A stretch of 64,000 nt of DNA, taken from contig AP025042.1 of NCBI GenBank assembly GCA_036186865.1, positions 11,653,268 through 11,717,267 on the forward strand, read 5' to 3'. Of this stretch, positions 35,822-45,480 are shown one piece after another; position 1 is the stretch's first letter; the number at the start of each line of letters is the position of its first letter. Both the position numbers and the translations under genes were made by a program. The stretch comes from Eustoma russellianum. Taxonomy: Eukaryota > Streptophyta > Magnoliopsida > Gentianales > Gentianaceae. A model generated the notes under the pieces. That model had not been told where the DNA came from, did not search any database, and saw nothing but the letters and a program-made list of their open reading frames with translations.

Positions 35822-35864
35822 CAGTTTCACGTCTTCCACATGGATTGGCGATCATTTCCTCATT

Positions 35865-35892
35865 CTGCCTGTATCCTAAGGGGTCCAGGCAG
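35865..35892 (+). other. 3' UTR stem-loop of LINE D
   Basis: CTGCCTG / CAGGCAG stem (7 bp, with imperfect extension) 20 bases after GGATTGGCG and followed by GCTCGGTATGC. It sits about 45 bases after the ORF2 stop, as in the other LINEs. Confidence 0.6.
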
Positions 35893-36165
35893 GCTCGGTA
35901 TGCTTTGTTATCGATTGGCCTGGTTTTTTATGCTCTGCTTCATATTCCCTGATAACTTGGTCTTTTTATTTACATGTGAATGGATTGGTTTCTCTATCAC
36001 GGTGGCGATTATGAGTGCTGCAACACAACAATCCCATCACACACACACGCCCTCAACGACTGCGGCTCTACTGGCGAGACATGATTGGCGTTCCTTCCTG
36101 TTTTACGGTGTAGTGTATTCTCCTGAACTGTATTGTACCCCAAATCCCCGCTCCAGTTGTATAAA

Positions 36166-36242
36166 TAGGTACGCTTTTTCCTTTGCCAAGATTTTGTCCA
36201 CAAGGGTGGTTTTACTTGGCAAGGTTTTAATGCGGCATATCA
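36166..36242 (+). other. Conserved structured 3' UTR box of LINE D (ENE-like)
   Basis: Sense orientation on plus. TACGC-TTTTT-CCTTTGCCAAG, then TTTTGT-CCACAAGGGTGG-TTTTA, then CTTGGCAAGG-TTTTAAT-GCGGCATAT. Stems and U-rich loops match the boxes in A, B and E. The 3' end of the element is about 125 nt downstream. Confidence 0.6.
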
Positions 36243-36498
36243 TATATGACTGGAGAATGCAAATCATCACATATTTGAATTCGTTTTACTCTTACAATGA
36301 TGTTTGGATGTACTATGGCTTCCCTCCGCCACAAGTGAGGCTCATCTATTAATAAAATTGTCTTTTCTTTTTAATAAAAGCGAACTTTTTATTAAGAATC
36401 AAGCCTCACTTATGGCAGAGGTGACCATATTACATAAAGTATATGAAACAAAAACCAATAGACAAAAGCCGATATAGGGTACGTTTGCCAATTATATA

Positions 36499-36577
36499 TG
36501 ATATGCCGTATTAAAACCTTGCCAAGTAAAACCACCCTTGTGGATAAAACCTTGGCGAAGGAAAAAGCGTACATATT
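36499..36577 (-). other. Conserved structured 3' UTR box of LINE E (ENE-like)
   Basis: Sense: TACGC-TTTTT-CCTTCGCCAAGG-TTTTAT-CCACAAGGGTGG-TTTTA, then CTTGGCAAGG-TTTTAAT. Practically identical to the box of LINE A, although the coding regions of A and E are strongly diverged. Confidence 0.6.
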
Positions 36578-36962
36578 TATATAATTGGACCTTAAACATT
36601 GATACATAGTGAATATGTATTGTAATGCAAATATAGTTGATGGCGATGGATCTGTGGAGCGATTGTGGAGGTCCAGCCCAAGATTCGTTGAATCTCCCCT
36701 TTGAAGCCACTGTTGATGTAGTAACATGGATTCCCGTCTCATTAACCAACATAGCGTGAGCAGTGTTCCTCGGCACAAAACGGCAAGAAAAGTGTAAGTA
36801 TGAAGTAAAGAAATAGCACAACTAAAAGTGAAGCAGTGTCTCCAAACACGCACCAAGGTTGCCCGTGGTTCAGAGACTATGGGCAACTGATAACAATGCA
36901 AAGCTATTCTCCAATGAATCATAAGAAAGCAAAACAAAAGAGTAGTGGCATCGCATACCGGA

Positions 36963-36991
36963 GTTGCCTGCATAATAGCAATGCAGGCAAC
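36963..36991 (-). other. 3' UTR stem-loop of LINE E
   Basis: Perfect 11-bp stem GTTGCCTGCAT / ATGCAGGCAAC with loop TGCTATT, followed by TCCGGTATGC. Several base pairs differ from the LINE A and B stems on both strands, so pairing is kept while sequence changes. Confidence 0.7.
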
Positions 36992-37016
36992 GAGAGAGAC
37001 TGTATAGGCCCCTTTG

Positions 37017-40000
37017 TTATGTTCTGAGCACATGAATGACTCCATCAGTATAATAATGTCCACGAGCCGTGAAGGGTAATTGATCTGCCGAATTGAAACG
37101 TTGAGGAAGTGGATGCATGCGAGCATATTGACTCAAATAATGAGCCACCATGTTCGTTTCGCGAGGCGTATATGAGATGGTGTTGTGTGTAAGAACCAAC
37201 AATTCCTGAAGACGTGCGTATTCTGGTAAGGGTCAGAAATGGGAACTGGACAGTAGCAGCAATTGGCTGCAGTCAGTTTCAATTAGAAAGTGTCTATGAA
37301 GGAGCCCAAAGAACAATATGCTATAAAGAACAGCATGCAACTCTGCCCGCAATGGAGACAATAGTGGAAGTCTGAATGAGAGAGCAGATATCATGCGTCC
37401 ACTTGAGTCACGCAGGATAGAGCCAGCAGTGGCGAATGATTGCCCAGCTGAAGCATCAACATTCAGTTTCAGTTTGCCAGATGGAGGAAGCTGCCATTTT
37501 AAAGGTGTAATGTGCTTGGAGCGAAGTATTGGAGAGAAGCCAGCCTGTATGAGGGATGGAACATATTATGCCAAAGTAGATCCCGAGAGTGACGAAGACC
37601 AATCATAGCATGCTTGCCGTGTAAGCTGAGAAATTTTTGCGACAGGCAGATCACCATCACCATAGGTGTGATTGGTATATAGCTTCCATATGTTCCAGCA
37701 GAGCAGTATAGGCCCAACTACCCGAAAATTGCCTTTGAGAGACTTTTTTGAGGAGGTTAGCCACCACTGCAGGAGGTGCGGACGAATATTCTGTTGCTGC
37801 TGCATTGGAGGGCCATCCAGCACCCAAGAGAGATTCAGCCAAACCTTCTTTACGACGGAACAAGTGAGAAAAATATGATTTACTGTTGTCGATGCACTCT
37901 GACAGAATGGACAGATAGTTGGACAGTTGATAGAGAAATGGCGGAGATTGTCTTCAAACGGCAATGCAGAGTGTAGTAATCGCCAGAGGAATATACTAAT
38001 TGTATTTGGAATACCTCTCCACCAAATAAACTTGTGCGATAGCAACTGGGCACGATGTGGCCGCACATCGTCATATTCTAAACGCAGGCGAAATGTACCA
38101 GAAAGACTAAAGCGCCACAACGGTGTGGGAAAGTCTGTTGTGAGCTGCAGACATAATTCGTGAACGGAACATATTCTTTTCCAACTGGGGGAATCATAAA
38201 TACGGGGAATATAATCAGAACGCAAGCCGTAACGAGAATGCATGTACTGTGACCAAATGGAATTCTTTGTGTGATATGACCACCATAGTTTGCAGTCATA
38301 AGCCCTCTGGATGTGTTCTAAACTGCGAATTCCCCAGCCTCCTTCACTTTCTGGATAGCATAAATTATGTCAAGTAGACCATGTATATTTTGCGCCCCAT
38401 AAAAAGGTTGTCATCTTTCTATTGATAGAAGATATGACACTTTTAGGTAGGCGGGCAGCAGCAAGATAGTGCAGCGGTATTGAAGTCAACACGGTTTGTA
38501 ACAATAACAGACGGCTTCCTGGAGAAAGGAGTTGACTGGCCCAACCAGTAAGATTCACATCGAAATGCTGAAGCAAAGATACGCAATAAGGTGCCCTATT
38601 AATCCCCCGATATAAGTAAGAGCCCAGGTATTTAATGGGCAATGTAGACGGCTGCATGGCTAAAACTCTGATTACATTCTGCTGCTGTGGTGAAGTGATA
38701 TAAGAACTCATAACAATCTGGCTTTTTGAATAGTTGACTAACTGTCCAGAAGATTGCTGATAAGCATGTAAGAAAGACTGAAACTTCTGAAGATTAAATG
38801 TTGATGCATTCAAAAAAATCAGTAGATCATCCGCGTATGCCAAATGAGACACAGGGGAGACTCGGCCAAGTGCAAACCCGTGTAATTCATTCGCTGAAAA
38901 TAATCTGTTTATGCCACGGCTGAAACCTTCTGAACAAATTATAAAAAGAAGAGGGGAGAGAGGGTCCCCTTGTTTGACTCCGCGTGTGGGTGAAAAATAA
39001 CCATAAGATGTGCCATTGACATTGATTGATAACTTGGACAGCTGCATATTGTTCAGTATGATACGAATGAACCGTGGCGCAAATCCAAAGCGTGCTAAAA
39101 TGGATTATAAATAAGACCAATCAACACGATCGAATGCTTTAGCCATATCAAGCTTGATCATGACATTTCCACCATGTGTTGGCCGATCTAGCAAATGAAT
39201 CATCTCGTTGGCCAACAATACATGCTCACTTATGTCATGCCCTTTTAAAAACCCAATTTGCTCCATGGATATAATTTTTGGCAGAAAGTTATTCAAGCGT
39301 GAGGCGATAATTCTAGTGGTAACTTTGCTGATGAAGTTAGATAGACAAATGGGGCGAAAATCAGTATATGTTACCGGAGACGTCTTTTTTGGGATTAATG
39401 TGATCACGGAGGATAGCATTTGCCGTGGTGGAGGAATTCCGAGAAAGAATTCTTGAACCGCAAGAATAACGTCAAGGTGTATGATCTCCCAACATGTTCT
39501 GAAAAAGTGACCGTTATAACCATCGGGTCCGGCGGCACTGGTGGGACTTAAGTCCATACGGCAGACCTTATTTCTTGTGCATCCGGAATGGCCATTAACA
39601 TATCATTGTCAGCATGAGTTACAAGGGAAGGAATATGACGCAGGAAATCATCAACCCCATAAACCTGTTCCTTCGTGAAAAGTGTCTGAAAAAAGGTGAC
39701 AGCTTCATTTCCCAGTGCCGCATTATCATGAAGAATATTGCCCGACGAATCTCTTATGTCCCGGATGTGAAGGCGCCGATGCCTGTCCTTTACCAATGCA
39801 TGAAAGTATGCTGTATTGGACTCTCCCTCGGCAATCCATTTAACACGCGATTTCTGAGCCCAATAAGATGTTTGAGATTTGGTTGCTTGTATAAGCCGTG
39901 CTTGTGCCAAAGATAGGGCAGTGCGATTTGAAGAAGAAGGATCCGCATCAAATTCCATTTCTGCGCGCTGATAAGTAATTTCTGCCTGAGCCACATTATC

Positions 40001-40875
40001 AAAGATGTTACCATACACTTGCTTATTCCAATTTCTGAGCTCTTTTTTGAGTTTGTTTAACTTGTAGTAGAGGCCACGCATGCCTTCAGTAGTTGGATAT
40101 TGCTGCCACATGTCTTTGACAAAAGCTAAAAAGTCCACATGTAAAGACCAGGCATTGATATATCGGAACGGAGCAATAGGCGGTGTAGAAGAGATGGTGC
40201 AAGTAAGAAACAATGGCGCATGATCAGATGTAGCCCGAGACAAGTGACCACCACCATATCAGAGAACAAACTGGAGAAAGAAACTGAGCATAAATATTTG
40301 TCCAGTCGTCGCATAATGCGCCCTTGGCCAGACCCACGAGACCAAGTAAAGGGCGATCCTTGAAAAGGTATTTCTTGCAAACCACAAACATCAACACAAT
40401 GCTGAAAATCCGATAAAGTGCGAAGTGGTGGTGATGATCGTCCAGAGTGTTCATCTAAAGATAGAAAGGTGTTGAAATCACCTCCCATGATCCATGGGAC
40501 TATATTGCTGTTGCTAACATCCTGCAAGGCGTCCCAAAGTGGTCTTCTATCTAATATTGTATGTCTTCCATACACCACAGACCATGCAAAGATTGTTTGT
40601 GTAGGGCGATAAGTATAGGTAAGCAAAGAAGTCTGAGAACCGTGATTAATATCTATTAGTTGCAACAACGAAGAATTCCAAAAAATCCAAATATTACCTT
40701 GACACGTGTCAATTGCTTGAGAGAATCCCATTGTCAAACGATAGTGAACAAGCTTAGATGGACATTGATTTGGCTCAATGATTATTAAGATGTCCAACTT
40801 TAACTTACGCAACAAAACCTGCAAACGTGAGAAAGAGGTTCTAAGACCTCCGACATTCCATGTGAGCGCATTCAT
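37017..40875 (-). pseudogene. LINE E ORF2, endonuclease / reverse transcriptase / RNase H (broken)
   Basis: Starts MNALTWNVGGLRTSFSRLQV (APE-type endonuclease); PWIMGGDFNTFLSLDEHSGR and TSDHAPLFLTCT follow across a frameshift near 40240. RT: AAGPDGYNGHFFRTCW, MEQIGFLKGHDISEHVLLAN, TRGVKQGDPLSPLLF, HLAYADDLLIFLNAS (YADD intact, about 38830). Zinc-binding: PTICPFCQSASTTVNHIFLTC. The RNase H part is frame-damaged and ends with YTPRETNMVAHYLSQYARM; TAA at 37017. Further lesions near 39548, 39105 and 38370, and several in 37200-37560. Confidence 0.8.
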
Positions 40876-42302
40876 GAGGAGGTTGCTGGGGGAGTGGAGC
40901 TCATACGGGAAGCACTGTGTGTAACAACCGTGGATGGTGGCCTCGGAGGTAGCTCAGTCTTAAGCCGACTGCGGCGTCTGGGGGCTACCGGAATAAAACC
41001 TTCAGTGTCAGGAGCTTGCCCAGCGAAATAAGATTGCAAAATCTCTTCATCACTTGAGAGGGGCGGTCTGGATGATAAACGATGAGTAATTGAGTCAGAT
41101 GCTTCCATCATCGATTGTTGAAAGGCAGATTTGGATGCTGCATCGTTATGTACCACCGTGTTGACCAGATGGTCTGCGTCCGAATCTGAGACTTGACATA
41201 TATCTGGGTCATCCACTGGATCGTTTTCATGCGCCATCGACGTGCATGGGATCTCATGCAAATTAGGGTGACTGATCACATTAGGGGAGGATGGGAGGGC
41301 GCAGTCATCCATATTTTGCAACAGCGCAGTGGCAGGCGGATATGCCCCCGGAACCGATGTTCCTGCAGCCGGCGGATTACAGCTCCTGTTGACGTCATCT
41401 ATCTCTTCCGGCCGGGTAGAATTCAGAGTTTTTTCGTAGATAACAACCTGCGATGTATCCAAAACCGTACTAGGCTGAGGCAAGGTGGCATCTTTTTGAA
41501 CTTTCTTTGGTGTCCACCGAGTGGTAGGTTTAGGCGGTTTTTCTCTAGGCTCTTGTGTAGCGCCGCCACATGCAGTCACCGAGTGTCCTAAGCGGCGGCA
41601 TTCTGAACAGAACGATGGGAGATCTTCGTAAATGATTTGCTACGAAACAATTTTGTTTTTGCCCTGCAAAAAGAATTTCTTAGGAAGCTCCATGGAAATA
41701 TCCGCTTCCACGCAGACCTGAGCCACCGAAGGACGGAGTCCATCGGCAGTGGCGACATCAAGCTTGATGGGTTGTCCCACAATACGAGCAATTTCAAAAA
41801 GTGCCTCCTTTTGATGGTAATGAACAGGTAAATTTGGAAAAGCAATCCAGATTGGAACAATGGGGGCGTCGGAGGAGGGATCAAAATCGGTGGTCCACTT
41901 AGTGACACGCATTGAACATCCGGCAATGGTCCATGAACGGCGGTAAAAGCAACGAAGATAATCCGGTTCATGAAGAAAACGCAGCAATATATGTGACTGA
42001 TCCAAAAGGGTGATCTTGACATCCGATTTAAATCCTATACGATCAAAAACATCGCGGATGATCTTCAACGGTGGCCGGCCATACCAAAAAGTCCCGACGA
42101 GCGTTAACCGGTATGGAGCGGCTAAAGCGTCAATTTCATCGTCTGTAAAAGCAATCAGCGGATGGCCTTTGTGTTTTGATATTAACTTTGGAGCAATTGG
42201 CGCAACAGAGGAGGAAGAAGCCGACACTACCGACGCAAAAGTACGCACGGTAGCAGCAGCGGCGGCGGGGAGGTCCGAATTTCCGGGAGAAGAAGAAGCC
42301 AT
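40872..42302 (-). pseudogene. LINE E ORF1, RNA-binding protein with one in-frame stop
   Basis: ATG at 42302, MASSSPGNSDLPAAAAATVR. DUF4283-like region GTFWYGRPPLKIIRDVFDRI and IAFPNLPVHYHQKEALFEIA, then QVCVEADISMELPKKFFLQG. A single TAG at 41640-41642 is followed in the same frame by IIYEDLPSFCSECRRLGHSV and a CCHC-type knuckle (CSECRRLGHSVTAC). Pro/Lys-rich and acidic segments lie to the C-terminus. Total about 476 codons, the usual size. The terminal TGA overlaps the ORF2 ATG (ATGA). Apart from the TAG the frame is open. Confidence 0.82.
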
Positions 42303-42323
42303 TATTTTCAAAATTGTCTTTTC

Positions 42324-42324
<1 letters not shown>

Positions 42325-42400
<76 letters not shown>

Positions 42401-43723
42401 ATGTATAAGATTTGTAAAGTTTGCATATAGAGGCCGATGGAGTTACGTGTACGTATATATGTGTATATGCACATGTATGAGCATGAGCATATGTACGTGT
42501 ATACATACACGGCTGAGAGTGTCATATTTGGTATTTTAGAATTTTTGGTCTATCTGGATTATTTGGTATTTGGATGACAATTTGGTAATTTTGACGAATT
42601 TGACATTTTGGCCCATTTTGGTAAGTTGGACTAACTTTAGTACTTGGAAATAGTTTTGGAAAGTTGCATTTGCATATTGTTGGGAATTCACCCCTACACT
42701 TGAAATATATTGTTAAGCCGAATTGGTTCCAAACAAACGGAGCGTCCGAGCATATTGGCTATTTTGGATATAGAGCGTCTGGACATATTGGCCGCTATAA
42801 GAGCGTCTCGGCATATTGGCTATTGTGATATAGAGCGCCGGGGCATATTGACTATTGGGGACCAATTCGTAAGTCTTACGGTATAAGTCATTTATAGGGA
42901 AAGTGCTATAGTCATTGCATTATTTTGGACCGTTTTAGCCGGGTTTTGGATTTTGGACACTTTGATATTTGGATTTGGACCGAGTTATACTCGGATTTGG
43001 ATTTTGGATATTGGATCGGCTAAATCGGATTTGGAAACTTTGGACTTTTGGGCTTTGACATTTTGGGCATTTGACTTTGGACATTTTGACATCGCATATT
43101 TGGAAAATTGCATCATCGATTTTGGATTTGGACTAGCACCTAATTGGACTTTGTTGCGTACTTTATTGGACTTTGCTACGTACTTTGTTGGGTCTATTTA
43201 CGCTATTTGCTTTTGGATGTTATGGTAGAATTGTAAATTTACTTGCGAAGAGAAGCATGCTATTATTTTATGTTGTTATATATTTTCATCACACTTGCTT
43301 CTCTATGTATGGTCCCATGGTAAGTATAGTTGGATTACTTACTGAGCGACTTGTCGCTCAAACTACGCCTTAAATTTTTTTTGCAGATAGACAGGTAATT
43401 GAGTTGTACACCCGAGGATGATCAAGAATGAAGGTTTGGGATTGAGGATATTCTTATGAGACTCTTTAGGATTTCGTAGAGACAATTATTTTTGCTACTC
43501 GAGGTTTATGTAATTTTTAAGATTTAGTATTCATCTACATTTGACCATTGTATTGGATTTAGGTTTGTCTAGACATTGATAGTTATGATGATGATTATTT
43601 CGAGGTTTTATTTTTGACTTCCGCTGACGTGTATACATTTTGTTTTTGACGCCTTGTATTCTCCTTAGCGAGATACGGTGGATGAGTCATTTCGAGTACT
43701 AGGGCTTGGGACGGGTTGCTACA
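42325..43723 (+). repeat. Right LTR of the Ty3-type element, second segment
   Basis: Resumes at (TA)n(TG)n after the LINE D tail, matches 14461-15860, and ends GGGTTGCTACA at 43723. Confidence 0.8.
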
Positions 43724-44172
43724 GCAGAACACCGTGGACCAATTCTAGGCATACTAACCCCAACTCGGTTTTCTTGCTGAGCTGCTCAAGAAGCACCTCA
43801 GCCCGGCCACAGCATGGCCGCACTGTGACATGTGGCACCACGTGGTAGCAGTACAAACGAAAACAGTCACTTTCTCTACAAAGAGAACACATTCCAGGTT
43901 ATTTTTAACCTCCACTTTCAATTTATATTCATACAACCATGTACATAACTGACTTGAGCGTCAGAGGGTTTTTCCTGGGGCAGTATCCTTAGGCCTATAA
44001 CGTTGTCTTTCCCTCGCAGGTTCTAGAAAAAGCCTAATGAGGAGCTGACGACGTTGTCTCTAGCTCACCTCTGATCCACCTGGCGATGATCTGGCTTCGT
44101 CAATTCAAACAGAAACTAACAGATGGTTAACGACAGTCAACCCTGAACTTCTTCCTTTTAAATCTGAGGGCT
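43724..44172. mobile_element. Probable older Ty3 LTR remnant
   Basis: The phrase GACTTGAGCGTCAGAGGG (about 43951) with TTTCCCTCGCAGG further on resembles the U5 end of plant Tat/Ogre-type LTRs on the plus strand. The right edge (44155-44200), read on minus, looks like a Ty3 PPT/LTR junction: GAGGACAAGGGCC, then GGAGGGGGAGA and TGTCAAG. The two readings point in opposite directions, so more than one old insertion may be present. Confidence 0.35.
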
Positions 44173-44492
44173 TGACATCTCCCCCTCCTTGAAAAGGCCC
44201 TTGTCCTCAAAAGAGAGTTAAACTTAGACTTGCCATGTAACATGTTCAAATGACAAAGAGAAGGGTGTGAGTTCAAGTATACCACTTAAGATATGACATA
44301 GCGGAGCAATCATGTTTGGTTTCAAGAGAATGGTATCAAGATGACTATGGTGGCCACTGAACGAATTGTTGCCGGCATCCAAGGACATTGGATCCATTTT
44401 CTACCGACTCCTCTACCAACAATTGAACGCAAGATAAGCTGATGTGACACAAAACTTGTTCCAGCAAAAACTGTAAAATAGCATGCGGAACC
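44173..44492 (-). other. Probable 3' internal end of an old Ty3 element, non-coding
   Basis: Minus strand shows TTGAGGACAAGGGCC and a purine tract just before the TGTCAAG edge at about 44172. The rest up to 44492 has no open frame of note. It lies directly downstream of the host exon stop at 44493-44495. Confidence 0.3.
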
Positions 44493-44710
44493 TTAACTAA
44501 CTGCTACCTCATTAGGAAGTTGGCCAAGCACAGGACCAGTTTCATCTAAAAGATTCTCCTCGAAACCCTTCTTCTCCAAATCCAACGCCGTTGCATCATC
44601 ACCTTTGTCTTTATTTGGGTTCTTGATCTCTGAAAAAGCAGCAGAGTGGCCACGAATTATAGGATTAGGCTTTGGGGCCGCTGATGGAAAGGATTTGAGC
44701 TTGTGGAATC

Positions 44711-45447
44711 AGTTGTATTATTGGGGTCCAGCCCATTTAGCTATCATTATACTGTGGGAAGCCCAAATGGTTTGGGTATTGATAGCTTCTCTTAGAAGCC
44801 CTATAAGGCTGTTTTTGCTGGCTAAAATTGAGGTGTGCACTGTAGAACATCTGAGAGGAGAAGAAAAACAGAAAAGAGGGAGATATGCAGAGAGTTCGCG
44901 TAGGAGTTTTTCTTTCTGGGCATCCTGTACGACTTTGACAACCTCCGGAGATCCAACAATTGGATTTTGCTGAAATTTGGACAGCTTCTTCGGAACACAC
45001 AGAGCTACATTCTGACCGTTCAGTTTTTGAATCGGAACTCTAGATCGGTTGTAATCGCTGCTGGTGTCAGCTACGGTTTTTGGTGAAATTTCTGCACTTT
45101 TATTCTCTCTCAATTGTTGGCTCTTATGTATGTTGTTTTTGGTGGGCTGTAACATCCTTGTAGACTGATTTGGGTGTTTTTACCCTCAATTTTCATAATA
45201 AGAGAAGAAGAAGGGTGGACTCCTTACAAGTCCCGTGGTTTTTTATCCTTCACATTGAAGGGGTTTTCCACATATAAATCTCTTGTGTTGTTTGAAGCTT
45301 TATCTTTCATAATTTGCTTGAGGTTTTGGTGTGTGATTGATATTTGCTTGGTGAATCAATTGTGGTGAATTGGTTGAGCACTTTGGTTGGTTGTCTTGAA
45401 GTTGATCCTTGTAGGTATTATATCCTACTTGTGGTTTGTCCCCTACA
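44711..45447 (+). repeat. 5' LTR of Copia-2
   Basis: 737 bp, ends CCCCTACA directly before the PBS. Short frames inside are repeated in the 3' LTR and are not genes. Confidence 0.88.
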
Positions 45448-45449
45448 AC

Positions 45450-45461
45450 TGGTATCAGAGC
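45450..45461 (+). other. Primer binding site of Copia-2
   Basis: TGGTATCAGAGC two bases after the LTR end. Confidence 0.88.
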
Positions 45462-45480
45462 ATTTGGTTAAACTGTAGAT

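Larger units (their letters stand above)
36369..42309 (-). mobile_element. LINE E, plant L1-type, divergent subfamily, with 15-bp target duplication
   Basis: Inserted in the 3' tail of LINE D. AAAATTGTCTTTTCT occurs exactly at 36354-36368 and 42310-42324. The 3' end (on minus) is ...AATAAAAAGTTCGCTTTTATT plus A's. The 5' end lies 7 bases before the ORF1 ATG, so it is essentially full length for coding parts. Coding sequence is clearly diverged from A, B and D, yet the 3' UTR box is almost identical. Confidence 0.88.
20062..42324 (+). mobile_element. LINE D, plant L1-type, split by Copia-1 and carrying LINE E in its tail
   Basis: Plus-strand LINE that starts directly after (TA)n at 20061. Its sequence is 20062-22510, continues at 33973 after Copia-1, and ends ...TTAATAAAATTGTCTTTTCT, a tail now duplicated around LINE E (36354-36368 and 42310-42324). 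After that, AAATATATA leads back into the LTR microsatellite. It belongs to the same subfamily as A and B but in the opposite orientation, so it is an independent insertion. Confidence 0.85.
678..43723 (+). mobile_element. Non-autonomous Ty3-type LTR retrotransposon, heavily nested
   Basis: The LTR starts TGTTACACCCGTGCCTTGG at 678 and again at 18449. Both LTRs end GCTACA, at 15860 and 43723. A PBS (TGGTATCAGAGC) follows the left LTR and a purine tract precedes the right one. The text just before the PPT (a TTTCGAGGACGAAAC motif) is typical of plant Ty3/chromovirus 3' ends. Flanking 5-mers are gaaga (673-677) and gcaga (43724-43728), a TSD with one mismatch. Without the nested LINEs and copia, the element is about 8.7 kb: two LTRs of about 3 kb and a 2.6 kb interior with no gag, protease, RT or integrase motif. 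It must have moved using proteins of a relative. Confidence 0.8.

Noticed and set aside
44605..45155. Frames crossing the Copia-2 5' LTR edge, and their copies at 49572-50056
   Set aside because: They read through LTR sequence present twice; the true host frame is on minus.
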